DNA of 64,000 bases from Streptomyces armeniacus (GTDB lineage Bacteria > Actinomycetota > Actinomycetes > Streptomycetales > Streptomycetaceae), in NCBI RefSeq assembly GCF_003355155.1, contig NZ_CP031320.1:7334978-7398977 (forward strand), read 5' to 3'. Of the stretch, positions 42,246 through 52,022 are shown one piece after another (the stretch's first letter is position 1; every line of letters starts with the position of its first letter). Below the pieces are notes generated by a model, which was given only the letters and a program-made list of their open reading frames with translations, was not told the DNA's origin and ran no database searches. The translations under genes and the position numbers were made by a program.

Positions 42246-43361
42246 CTAACGCGAGCGGGCCACCATGACCTCGACGCGCTGGAACTCCTTCAGGTCGGAG
42301 TACCCCGTCGTGGCCATCGCGCGGCGCAGCGCGCCGAAGAAGTTCATCGAGCCGTCCGGCGTGTGCGACGGGCCGAGCAGGACCTCCTCCGTCGTGCCGA
42401 CCGCGCCCAGGTCCATGCGCTTGCCGCGCGGGACGTCCTCGTGAACGGCCTCCATGCCCCAGTGGTGGCCACGGCCCGGCGCGTCCGTGGCGCGGGCCAG
42501 CGGGGAGCCGATCATCACGGCATCCGAGCCGCAGGCGATGGCCTTCGGCAGGTCGCCGGACCAGCCGACGCCGCCGTCGGCGATGACGTGCACGTACCGG
42601 CCGCCGGACTCGTCGAGGTAGTCCCGGCGGGCGGCCGCGACGTCCGCGACCGCGGTCGCCATCGGCACCTGGATCCCGAGCACGTTGCGGGTGGTGTGCG
42701 CGGCGCCGCCACCGAAGCCGACGAGGACGCCCGCGGCGCCCGTACGCATCAGATGCAGCGCGGCCGTGTACGTGGCGCAGCCGCCGACGATCACGGGCAC
42801 GTCCAGCTCGTAGATGAACTGCTTCAGGTTCAGCGGCTCCGCCGCCGACGAGACGTGCTCGGCCGAGACCGTGGTGCCCCGGATGACGAAGATGTCGACG
42901 CCCGCGTCCACGACCGCTTTGGAGAACTGCGCGGTGCGCTGCGGCGACAGCGCGGCGGCCGTCACCACGCCCGAGTCCCGTACCTCCTTGATCCGCTGGC
43001 CGATCAGCTCCTCCTTGATCGGCTCCTCGTAGATCTGCTGCATACGGCGGTTCGCGGTGGCGCCGTCCAGCTCGGCGATCTCGGCGAGCACCGGCTCGGG
43101 GTCCTCGTAACGGGTCCACAGACCCTCGAGGTTCAGCACGCCCAGGCCGCCCAGCTGCCCGATGCGGATGGCGGTCTGCGGCGAGACGACCGAGTCCATG
43201 GGGGCGGCGAGGAACGGCAGTTCGAAGCGGTAGGCGTCGATCTGCCAGGCGATCGAGACCTCCTTCGGGTCACGGGTGCGCCGGCTCGGCACGACGGCGA
43301 TGTCGTCGAAGGCGTACGCCTTGCGGCCGCGCTTGCCGCGCCCGATCTCGATCTCAGTCAC
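42246..43361 (-). CDS. guaB3: GuaB3 family IMP dehydrogenase-related protein
   Basis: A 371-residue TIM-barrel protein of the GuaB3 family, shorter than IMP dehydrogenase because it lacks the CBS pair. Motifs include YAFDDIAVVPSRRTRDP, the barrel strand FLAAPMDSVVSPQTA, VDIFVIRGTTVS and VIADGGVGWSGDL. The loop that holds the catalytic Cys in IMPDH (GSICTTR) reads GGGAAHTTR, as is normal for this family. Members have been linked to purine interconversion; activity here is not established by sequence. The start is ATG 43361. It lies between inverted copies of a 130-bp repeat and downstream of guaB, the conserved Streptomyces order. Confidence 0.92.
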   Translation of the reverse strand: MTEIEIGRGKRGRKAYAFDDIAVVPSRRTRDPKEVSIAWQIDAYRFELPFLAAPMDSVVSPQTAIRIGQLGGLGVLNLEGLWTRYEDPEPVLAEIAELDGATANRRMQQIYEEPIKEELIGQRIKEVRDSGVVTAAALSPQRTAQFSKAVVDAGVDIFVIRGTTVSAEHVSSAAEPLNLKQFIYELDVPVIVGGCATYTAALHLMRTGAAGVLVGFGGGAAHTTRNVLGIQVPMATAVADVAAARRDYLDESGGRYVHVIADGGVGWSGDLPKAIACGSDAVMIGSPLARATDAPGRGHHWGMEAVHEDVPRGKRMDLGAVGTTEEVLLGPSHTPDGSMNFFGALRRAMATTGYSDLKEFQRVEVMVARSR

Positions 43362-43421
43362 GAATGAGCCCTTCCGTACGTAAGTTCTGCGCTGCGCTGA
43401 CCAGTATGGCTCGCGGCCTCA

Positions 43422-43551
43422 GGGGCGCGGGGAACTGCGCGGTCAGCCCATGGCGGGCCGCACCCGCCGGCCTGCCGCCACGTGCCGGGTGCGCAGGCGC
43501 CATACGCGACCGACGGCCGTCACTGGCTGGTCGCGCCGTCCCCCGCGCCCC
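43422..43551. repeat. 130-bp MITE-like element, copy 2, inverted relative to copy 1
   Basis: The left end GGGGCGCGGGGAACTGCGCG and right end (complement of GGGGCGCGGGGGACGGCGCG) form an imperfect terminal inverted repeat. The block 43496-43524 is the reverse complement of the inner block of the copy at 42107-42235 with about one mismatch in 29. Together the copies flank guaB3, and this one occupies most of the guaB-guaB3 spacer. Confidence 0.82.
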
Positions 43552-43562
43552 TGCGGACGCGG

Positions 43563-45750
<2,188 letters not shown>

Positions 45751-46142
45751 CGGTCCATGGTGCACCGACGCCGCGCGTTCCGCCGCACCGCGCCCGCCTT
45801 TGTGCGTTGAAGCGTTATCACGGAGTGCGCCCGTAGCCATGCCGCTAGCCCGCCCCCTTCCGGGTCGTTACGCACCGCGCCGGTCGGCAACCTGATCGCT
45901 TCGTCCCGGCGCCTCGCGGCACCAGGAAGGGCATGTCCGCCATAAGGCCCTTCGCGGCTGGGTGAGATGCCCCCGGCGGTGCGCCGGGGTTGAGTCACAC
46001 TCCCAAGCATGCGGCATAGCGCGGGCTTACGGCGACGACGCCCGTGCACCAGGGATGTACCAGGTACGTACGGAGCGCGCACGCGACCCCCGTACGCGGG
46101 CCGTCCGCCCCCTGCGCGCGCCGGCCGCGCGCCCCTCCTGAA
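45751..46142. other. Intergenic region upstream of sigD
   Basis: No gene seen. A short hairpin (CCCCGGCG-GTG-CGCCGGGG, 45971-45989) and the sigD promoter must lie here. The in-frame extension of sigD to 45840 is Arg/Ala/His-rich and probably untranslated. Confidence 0.4.
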
Positions 46143-46189
46143 CGCAGTCGCCGGGCAGGCCGACGTACTCGGCCTGCCCGGCGACTGCG
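46143..46189. terminator. bldM transcription terminator
   Basis: Perfect 21-bp arms (46143-46163 and 46169-46189) enclose the 5-nt loop CGTAC. It lies 41 bp past the bldM stop codon. It is one of the strongest hairpins in the window and has no U-tract. Confidence 0.8.
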
Positions 46190-46229
46190 GGCACCGCGTC
46201 CCGCGTACGGGGACGGCTTCGGAGGGGAA

Positions 46230-46841
46230 TCAGCGCACGAGGCCCCAACGGAAGCCGAGCGCCACCGCGTGGGCCCGGTCCGACGCGCCGAGCTTCTTGA
46301 ACAGCCGCCGCGCATGCGTCTTCACCGTGTCCTCGGACAGGAAAAGCTCCCGCCCGATCTCGGCGTTCGACCTGCCATGGCTCATCCCCTCCAGCACTTG
46401 GATCTCGCGGGCCGTGAGTGTCGGCGCCGCACCCATCTCCGCGGACCGCAGCCGCCGTGGCGCGAGCCGCCACGTCGGGTCGGCCAGCGCCTGCGTGACC
46501 GTGGCCCTGAGCTCGGCACGCGAGGCGTCCTTGTGCAGATACCCCCTGGCGCCCGCGGCGACCGCGAGGGCCACCCCGTCCAGATCCTCGGCCACCGTGA
46601 GCATGATGATGCGCGCGCCGGGGTCGGCGGACAGCAGCCGCCGTACGGTCTCCACACCTCCCAGTCCGGGCATCCGGACATCCATCAGAATCAGGTCCGA
46701 GCGATCAGCACCCCAGCGGCGGAGGACTTCCTCGCCGTTGGCCGCCGTCGTCACGCGCTCGACACCGGGCACGGTCGCGACCGCGCGGCGGAGCGCTTCT
46801 CGGGCAAGCGGGGAGTCGTCGCATACGAGGACGGACGTCAT
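46230..46841 (-). CDS. bldM: BldM, atypical response regulator of aerial development
   Basis: A 203-residue NarL/LuxR-type protein, the same length as S. coelicolor BldM. The receiver domain (1-125) has VLVCDDSPLAR, Asp in LILMDVRMPG (about 54) and Lys in YLHKDAS. The LuxR helix-turn-helix (about 140-200) reads LTAREIQVLEGMSHGRSNAEIG and EDTVKTHARRLFKKLGASDRAHA. In Streptomyces BldM acts without phosphorylation as a homodimer on early, and as a heterodimer with WhiI on late, sporulation genes. ATG 46841 has GGGGGGCGG 3-4 nt upstream. It is transcribed from a sigma-BldN-type promoter about 130 nt upstream and diverges from whiD. Confidence 0.97.
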   Translation of the reverse strand: MTSVLVCDDSPLAREALRRAVATVPGVERVTTAANGEEVLRRWGADRSDLILMDVRMPGLGGVETVRRLLSADPGARIIMLTVAEDLDGVALAVAAGARGYLHKDASRAELRATVTQALADPTWRLAPRRLRSAEMGAAPTLTAREIQVLEGMSHGRSNAEIGRELFLSEDTVKTHARRLFKKLGASDRAHAVALGFRWGLVR

Positions 46842-46971
46842 GACCGCCCCCCGCAGCTGATGCGCATCACCTTGAGCCTCCAGGCTGTTACGAATCTTCA
46901 CCTGTGCGATTGACAGCCCCGGTCCCGGACACTCGGTGCCCGAGACGGCTTCGTCAACCGCCTCCGCACTC

Positions 46972-46999
46972 TCAACGACGGTCACCCAAAAGAGTTACG
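46972..46999 (-). promoter_or_regulatory. Sigma-BldN-dependent promoter of bldM
   Basis: On the minus strand CGTAAC (46999-46994), a 16-nt spacer and CGTTGA (46977-46972) match the reported sigma-BldN consensus at all 12 positions. The start point would be near 46965, leaving a leader of about 125 nt before the bldM ATG. bldM is a known BldN target. The divergent whiD promoter must lie in the remaining AT-richer part (47090-47200) of the 372-bp gap 46842-47213. Confidence 0.9.
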
Positions 47000-47213
47000 G
47001 GCTTCCGCAGCCGCCTCGGACACTCTACGTGAGTGCGCGGACACGGATGAGCCATAGCGCGGCGCGGCGGCTCCCGCCCAGTAATGCCCTGTTTGGTCAT
47101 GGTTTCTTTCGCTTTCACCGGGTAATAGCTAGATTCGGCAAAGAGTCATATTTACGGATCAGTGACTCACGTGTCTCAGTCCGCTACCGAGCACGCTCCC
47201 GAGAGGACACGCA

Positions 47214-47531
47214 ATGGCAGACTTCTCCCGGCTCCCGGGCCCGAACGCCGACCTGTGGGACTGGCAGCTGCTGGCCGCCTGCCGGGGGGTCGACAGCTCC
47301 CTGTTCTTCCACCCGGAAGGGGAGCGCGGGGCGGCCCGCAGCGCGCGAGAGGCTTCCGCGAAAGAGGTGTGCATGCGGTGCCCGGTGCGCTCCGAGTGCG
47401 CGGCACACGCCCTGACGGTGCGGGAGCCGTACGGCGTCTGGGGCGGCCTCACCGAGGACGAGCGGGAAGAACTGATGGGCCGCGCGCGCAGCCGCCTGAT
47501 CGCCGCCGCACCGAGCGGTTCACGCGGTTAG
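47214..47531 (+). CDS. whiD: WhiD, WhiB-like iron-sulfur sporulation protein
   Basis: A 105-residue Wbl protein. Four Cys ligate a 4Fe-4S cluster: Cys24 in LLAACRG, then the CMRCPVRSEC group (near residues 53, 56 and 62). The family turn GVWGG in PYGVWGGLTEDERE and a basic C-terminal segment follow. WhiD is needed for late sporulation in Streptomyces; the cluster senses NO or oxygen, and these proteins act with a sigma factor. ATG 47214 has GAGAGG 7 nt upstream. Only about 75 bp of native sequence follow the stop codon before the adapter-like join, so its downstream neighbour here is not the chromosomal one. Confidence 0.96.
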   Translation: MADFSRLPGPNADLWDWQLLAACRGVDSSLFFHPEGERGAARSAREASAKEVCMRCPVRSECAAHALTVREPYGVWGGLTEDEREELMGRARSRLIAAAPSGSRG

Positions 47532-47606
47532 CCCCCCGTACGGTCGGCGCGTACGCCGGCCGTGTCCGCCCCTCCGCCGGTCCCTCCCCGCGGGTCCCTT
47601 CCCCAC

Positions 47607-47700
47607 CTGGCTCTTATCCACATCTGACCCTGCCGACGACGGACAAGGTGTACGTCTCGCTGGGCGCTGTCCACGCCACAAATAACAAACGCCGCAGCGC
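47607..47700 (+). other. Second Nextera (Tn5) adapter-like sequence, false contig join
   Basis: 47607-47625 matches the mosaic end CTGTCTCTTATACACATCT at 17 of 19 positions. 47626-47639 matches the linker GACGCTGCCGACGA at 13 of 14. There are exactly 8 bases (47640-47647) in the index place, then 47648-47667 matches GTGTAGATCTCGGTGGTCGC at 16 of 20. An A-rich tail (CACAAATAACAAAC) follows. Same order, spacing and strand as the copy at 8253-8338. The boundary with the next contig is near 47690-47710. Confidence 0.93.
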
Positions 47701-47730
47701 AGACTACCAACACACCGACCCAATCCCCCT

Positions 47731-47980
47731 GAGAGCAAGCTCGATGACGGGGAGCGCACCTCAGCCACCGGGAAGAAGACCCGGAAGTCCTCCGGCGCCC
47801 GCGGGAAGCTGAACAAGGTCGGCCGCCGCTACCCGCTGGCGGCGGAGCTGGTGCGGCAGGTGCCCTGGCTGCGGCGTGCCGACGTGCCGCGCGTCGCCTG
47901 GGCTGTGCGGGCGGTCTCCGACGCCGGATTGACCGCAGCCGAGGTCCCTGCCTGGCTGGGGACCACTGCGGCCCCGACTG
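47731..47980 (+). pseudogene. Fragment of a helix-turn-helix/replication-type protein
   Basis: The frame reads GKKTRKSSGARGKLNKVGRR, then LAAELVRQVPWLRRADVPRVA and AVSDAGLTAAEVPAWL, a segment I recall from Streptomyces helix-turn-helix proteins of plasmid or mobile origin. There is no start codon with a ribosome site, and similarity-like composition ends near 47980. The frame then runs without a stop into the arsR-like gene. It is cut at the left by the contig join. Identification rests on memory of family sequences and is uncertain. The rest of the gap to 48192 shows no gene. Confidence 0.35.
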
Positions 47981-48159
47981 ACGGTGCCAGGCGGCCGCCC
48001 GGGCTGCCTGCGTTCCGCCTGCGCGGTGTCACCGGCCCGCCCGGTTGGCGGACCCCCGCCCCGCGGTGCCAGGCCGTCCCGGCGTGCCGGCCCTCCCGCC
48101 CTCTGCCCGTGGCGGGAGGGGGCGCGCGTTGTCGCAGGTGCGTGCCTGCACCGCACTTG

Positions 48160-48183
48160 ATAGGCAAGTCGCCACTTGCCTAT
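48160..48183. promoter_or_regulatory. Palindromic operator of the ArsR-family regulator
   Basis: ATAGGCAAGT-CGCC-ACTTGCCTAT: perfect 10-bp arms with a 4-bp centre, ending 9 nt before the GTG start of the regulator. The size and position fit an ArsR-type dimer site giving autorepression. It is AT-richer than the surroundings and probably overlaps the promoter. Confidence 0.75.
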
Positions 48184-48192
48184 TGTGGGGCC

Positions 48193-48486
48193 GTGACGGA
48201 AGATGTCTTCAAGGCGCTGGCCGACCCCACCCGCCGGCGCATCCTCGACGAACTGGTGGAGCGGGACGGCCAGACCCTCTTCGAGATATGCGGACGGCTG
48301 GTGACCAAGCACGGCCTCGGCCTGTCCCGCCAGGCGATCAGCCAGCACCTGGCCGTCCTGGAAGCCGCGGGCCTGGTCGTGACGCGCCGCCAGGGCCGCT
48401 ACAAGTTCCACGACCTGAACACCCGGCCGCTCGAGCTCATCGTCACCCGATGGCTCAGGCCCGACCCCCCGGAGGGCACATCATGA
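48193..48486 (+). CDS. ArsR-family winged-helix transcriptional regulator
   Basis: A 97-residue regulator. The family opening VFKALADPTRRRILDEL (residues 5-21) and recognition helix region LSRQAISQHLAVLEAAGLVVTRRQGR (about 45-70) are clear. No metal-binding Cys cluster (CxC or similar) is present, so it probably responds to an organic ligand or protein rather than arsenic. GTG 48193 is preceded by GGGG only 2-3 nt away, and translation may be near leaderless. It overlaps the VOC gene by 4 nt (ATGA); the pair is likely controlled together by the operator at 48160-48183. Confidence 0.9.
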   Translation: MTEDVFKALADPTRRRILDELVERDGQTLFEICGRLVTKHGLGLSRQAISQHLAVLEAAGLVVTRRQGRYKFHDLNTRPLELIVTRWLRPDPPEGTS

Positions 48487-48869
48487 GGATCCACCTGTCG
48501 AGCGTCTTCGTCGACGACCAGGAACAGGCCCTGCGCTTCTACACGGACGTGCTCGGCTTCGCGAAGAAGACCGAGGTCCCGCTGGGCGACGACCGGTGGC
48601 TGACCGTGGTCTCGCCGGAGGACCCCGACGGAACCGAACTGCTCCTCGAGCCCTCCGGCCACCCCGCGGTGCAGCCGTACAAGACTGCGCTGGTCCAGGA
48701 CGGCATCCCGGCCACCTCCTTCGCCGTGGACGACGTACACGCGGAGTTCGGCCGGCTGCGCGAGCGCGGGGTGCGCTTCACCCAGGAGCCGCTGGAGATG
48801 GGCCCGGTGACCACCGCGGTCTTCGACGACACCTGCGGCAATCTGATCCAGATCGTGCACAGCGAGTAG
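48483..48869 (+). CDS. VOC-family (glyoxalase/dioxygenase fold) protein
   Basis: A 128-residue paired beta-alpha-beta-beta-beta protein. It shows MRIHLSSVFVDDQEQALRFY, then LGFAKKTEVPLGDDRWLTVVSPEDPDGTELLLEP and the second half VDDVHAEFGRLRERGVRFTQEP ending in FDDTCGNLIQIVHSE, the usual C-terminal Glu strand. Members bind a metal and act on small molecules, including as glyoxalases or antibiotic-binding proteins. Coupling to an ArsR regulator is a common arrangement for this subfamily. The substrate is unknown. Confidence 0.9.
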   Translation: MRIHLSSVFVDDQEQALRFYTDVLGFAKKTEVPLGDDRWLTVVSPEDPDGTELLLEPSGHPAVQPYKTALVQDGIPATSFAVDDVHAEFGRLRERGVRFTQEPLEMGPVTTAVFDDTCGNLIQIVHSE

Positions 48870-48996
48870 GAGTTCCACCGCGCCCCCGGCAGCGTACGGC
48901 CGTGGCCACCTGCACCCGCCGCGTGGTCGCGCCGGGTTAGCCGGCCGCCGGCGGCCGCGGCCGGCCGGCGCGTCTCCGCGCCGGCGGCCTGCGCGG

Positions 48997-50376
48997 TCAG
49001 TCGGTGTCCCTGCCGCTCCGGTTGCGGCGCTTGACGTACAGGCGGTTGCCCTGCGGGCCGGTCCACTCCAGGCGTACGACGCCCGCCACGGCCGAGTCCG
49101 CGATGCGCGAGGGGTCGGACCAGTAGCCGAAGTTGGGGTTCCGGAAGAACGTCGCCCACGGGCGGCCCCGGTGGTCGGTGAAGAAGTTGTTGTGGCCCGC
49201 GCCGACACCGGCGGTCCAGCGCGGGGAGTACGGGCCCTCGAAGTGGTCGGAGACGGCGACGATCGCGTCGTACTGGTACTGGACGCGGCCCTGGCCGGGC
49301 GGGTCGTAGGCGTAGCGGGTGCTGCCGTCGGGGTTCAGCGAGGTGCGGTCCCAGGCGGCGTGCAGGAGGTGGTACTTGCCCGCGAACTTGAAGACGTAGG
49401 CGCCCTCCAGATACGGCTCCGGCTCGTACGGCTGCTGCTGGAAGCGCGGCAGGCCGGTGGTGGGGACGATGTCCTCCATGTCGTCCCGGAACCTCGCGTA
49501 CTCGTCGTTGTGCAGGACGAGCCAGGCGTCGTCGCCCTCGGTGTAGAGGCTGCCGTCGATGTGGTGGTAGGCGCCGGGTTCGATGAACTTCGGGCCGCCG
49601 GCGACGGGGTCGCCGAAGGGCTTCTCGCGGTTGCCCTCGACGAGCCGGTACGGGCCTTCCACGCCGCCCTCGCTGACCAGCATGAACGAGCCGACCTTGC
49701 GGGAGTGGTCGCCCATGCAGGCGACGATGTACCAGGTGTCGCGGAAGCGGTGCAGCTCCGGCGCCCACACGTTGCCGCGCTTGCCGAACTCGTCGTCGTG
49801 CCAGTGCTCCTGCCAGGGCGCGACGACCATGCGCCCGGGCCGGTTCTCGCCGGCGAACTCCGGCGACCACACCTTGCCCTTCTCGGTGCCGGGCCGTACG
49901 CCGGTGGTGTCGGCCAGCTTCCACGGGCCCCGCAGGGACGGTGCCGTCCACACGAAGATGCCGTCGTTCCAGGGGGCGGCGGGTTCGAGCCCGGGCACGC
50001 GGGTGGTCCCCGTGGCGACGTACAGCGGACGGCCGTCGACCGTGAAGCAGTTGACGTACGTGTCCCTCATCCAGACCGAGCCGCGCTCCTCGTCGCGGGG
50101 GCGCAGTTCGAGGGGGAGGATGAACGAGTTGTCCTCGCGCGGCCACAGGTCCGGGCGGTTGTCGGCGAGGCCGTAGGTCTTGGGGTCGGACCAGTTCGCC
50201 GGGTACCGCCCGCCGGACGCGGTCTCCGCCGGCGCGCCTGCCGCGGGCGCGCCGTCCGCCGGCGCCGCGTGGGCGGCGGTCGCGGGTAGCGCCGCCGCCG
50301 CGCCCAGGGTGCCGGCGGCGGCCAGCAGCGAACGCCGGCCGAGCCGCGAACCGTTCTCGGAGCTGGTGCTGCTCAT
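48997..50376 (-). CDS. Tat-exported glycoside hydrolase family 43-like enzyme
   Basis: A 459-residue secreted protein. The N-terminus has a twin-arginine signal (SRLGRRSLLAAAGTLGAAAALPATAAHA). The mature part is a five-bladed beta-propeller of the GH43/GH117-like clan, with repeats such as WNDGIFVWTAPSLRGPWKL, NVWAPELHRFRDTWYIVACM, GPKFIEPGAYHHIDGSLYTEGDDAWLVLHND and AYVFKFAGKYHLLHAAW. These enzymes cut arabinose, xylose or galactose linkages using inverting acids. The exact substrate is not readable. ATG 50376 has GAAGGAGG 9 nt upstream. In the 291-bp gap upstream an AT-rich stretch (50488-50520, with CCGGA/TCCGG arms) is the probable promoter. Confidence 0.85.
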   Translation of the reverse strand: MSSTSSENGSRLGRRSLLAAAGTLGAAAALPATAAHAAPADGAPAAGAPAETASGGRYPANWSDPKTYGLADNRPDLWPREDNSFILPLELRPRDEERGSVWMRDTYVNCFTVDGRPLYVATGTTRVPGLEPAAPWNDGIFVWTAPSLRGPWKLADTTGVRPGTEKGKVWSPEFAGENRPGRMVVAPWQEHWHDDEFGKRGNVWAPELHRFRDTWYIVACMGDHSRKVGSFMLVSEGGVEGPYRLVEGNREKPFGDPVAGGPKFIEPGAYHHIDGSLYTEGDDAWLVLHNDEYARFRDDMEDIVPTTGLPRFQQQPYEPEPYLEGAYVFKFAGKYHLLHAAWDRTSLNPDGSTRYAYDPPGQGRVQYQYDAIVAVSDHFEGPYSPRWTAGVGAGHNNFFTDHRGRPWATFFRNPNFGYWSDPSRIADSAVAGVVRLEWTGPQGNRLYVKRRNRSGRDTD

Positions 50377-50667
50377 CAGCTACGTCCTCCTTCGTAGTCC
50401 AGGACACCGGTGCCCTGCCGGTGGGGGAGGCGCTGTCAGAGGGCCGTCCTGGGGATGGCTGTGTCGCACAGCATGCGAAGGTCGCCTATTTTCGTCAACA
50501 CCCCGGAAAAATTAATCCGGAGGGAGGGGCCTGTGAGTGAATTTGTGCGCAGGCCCAACTTCGCAGGTCGGCAAGGGTGTTGGCGGCGCGCTCGCGGGAT
50601 CACGATTGCGTAACGGCAACTGCCGGCGGGGCCGGGCCTCTTCGGCCGCGGCGGTCCGTCACGTGGC

Positions 50668-51168
50668 CTACGTGTCGCCCATCGACTCGAGCAGCCTGCG
50701 CAGCCCTTCGGCCAGTTGGTCGCACTCGTCGCGGCCGAAGGCGGCCCCGAGCATGCGCGCCTCGTTGGCCAGGTGGGCCTCCATGTACGCGCGCGTCGTC
50801 TCGTGGCCGTGCACGGTGAGGCGGATCTTGACCGTACGGCGGTCGCCCTCGTCGCGTACCCGCTCGACGAGGCCCTTGGCCTCCATCCGGTCGATCCGGT
50901 TGGTAATGGCCCCGGACGTCACCATCGACGCCTTGAGGAAGGCGCCGGCGGTCAGCTCGTAAGGCGGGCCGGACCGCTGGAGCGTGGTGAGCACGTCGAC
51001 CTCGCCCAGTTCCAGGCCGCGTTCGGCCGCGAACGCCTTGAACTCGCGGTCGAGCGCGCGCCCCAGCCGCTGGAGCCGGCCCATCACCTGGACCGGCCAC
51101 AGGTCGTCGGTGAGGTCCGGACGTTCCTTGGCCCACTGGCCGATGATCGCGTCCACGGCGTCGCTCAT
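50668..51168 (-). CDS. MarR-family transcriptional regulator
   Basis: A 166-residue winged-helix dimer protein. The core RLGRALDREFKAFAAERGLELGEVDVLTTLQRSG leads into the DNA-binding helix (LTAGAFLKASMVTSGAITNRIDRMEAKGLVERV, about 75-105) and wing (DEGDRRTVKIRLTVHG), the signature DxRxxxxxLT of MarR. ATG 51168 was chosen with GAGG close upstream. It diverges from the YciO-like gene across 133 bp and shares its orientation with the GH43 gene. The ligand is unknown. Confidence 0.9.
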   Translation of the reverse strand: MSDAVDAIIGQWAKERPDLTDDLWPVQVMGRLQRLGRALDREFKAFAAERGLELGEVDVLTTLQRSGPPYELTAGAFLKASMVTSGAITNRIDRMEAKGLVERVRDEGDRRTVKIRLTVHGHETTRAYMEAHLANEARMLGAAFGRDECDQLAEGLRRLLESMGDT

Positions 51169-51301
51169 GGCCTCAGCGTGCCATGCCCGCGAGCCCCGCC
51201 CCGCCCCGCCGCCGTACGCCCGCCGCCCGCCGCCCGTACGGCCACGGGGCGTACGGCCGCCGCGTGCGCGTGTGCCGCGGCACAGGCCGTAGGGTCGACG
51301 G

Positions 51302-51922
51302 ATGGCGAAGTACTTCGACGTGCACCCCGACAATCCGCAGCGGCGCACGATCAGCAACGTGGCCGACAGCATCCGCGGCGGCGCGCTCGTCGCGTACCCG
51401 ACGGACTCCTGCTTCGCGCTCGGCTGCCAGCTCGGCAACCGGGACGGCATCGACCGCATCCGTACGATCCGGAAGCTGGGCGACCGGCACCACTTCACGC
51501 TCGTGTGCCAGGACTTCGCACAGCTGGGCCAGTTCGTGCAGGTCGACAACGACGTCTTCCGGGCGATCAAGGCGGCGACACCGGGCAGCTACACGTTCAT
51601 CCTGCCCGCGACGAAGGAGGTGCCGCGCAGGCTGCTGCACCCGAAGAAGAAGACCGTCGGTGTCCGCATCCCCGACCACGTCGTCGCGCAGGCGCTGGTC
51701 GCCGAGCTCGGTGAGCCGCTCCTCTCCAGCACGCTGCTGCTGCCGGACGAGGAGGAGCCGATGACGGTGGGCTGGGAGATCAAGGAGCGGCTGGACCACG
51801 TCGTCGAGGCCGTGCTCGACTCCGGCGACTGCGGCACCGAGCCGACGACAGTGATCGACTTCTCGAGCGGCGAGGCGGAGGTCGTACGCCGGGGCGCGGG
51901 CGACACGGCACGCTTCGACTGA
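51302..51922 (+). CDS. YciO/Sua5/YrdC-family protein (threonylcarbamoyl-AMP synthase-like)
   Basis: A 206-residue protein with the YrdC fold: GGALVAYPTDSCFALGCQLGN (nucleotide-binding strand-loop), IRKLGDRHHFTLVCQDFAQLGQ and PGSYTFILPATKEVPRRL. The KxR...SxN set of true TsaC is altered (RTIRKLGDRHHF), and the length fits the YciO subgroup. YciO homologues bind RNA and have little tRNA t6A activity. A second, true TsaC elsewhere in the genome is expected. The start is ATG 51302. Confidence 0.88.
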   Translation: MAKYFDVHPDNPQRRTISNVADSIRGGALVAYPTDSCFALGCQLGNRDGIDRIRTIRKLGDRHHFTLVCQDFAQLGQFVQVDNDVFRAIKAATPGSYTFILPATKEVPRRLLHPKKKTVGVRIPDHVVAQALVAELGEPLLSSTLLLPDEEEPMTVGWEIKERLDHVVEAVLDSGDCGTEPTTVIDFSSGEAEVVRRGAGDTARFD

Positions 51923-52022
51923 CGCGCCCCCCCGAAGCGACCCGTACGGAAGCCCTTCGGGGCCGGCCGCCTACTCCCCGTGGCGTATGCGGCCCCGACG
52001 TGCCGCCCATACCGTGAGAGTC

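Noticed and set aside
46887..46892. A second CGTAAC nearer to bldM as the sigma-BldN promoter
   Set aside because: There is no CGTTGA-like -10 at 16-17 nt. The upstream pair at 46972-46999 is perfect.
46230..46985. Longer bldM start at 46985
   Set aside because: The extra 48 residues do not resemble BldM and would place the start upstream of the sigma-BldN transcription start. ATG 46841 gives the 203 residues known for BldM.
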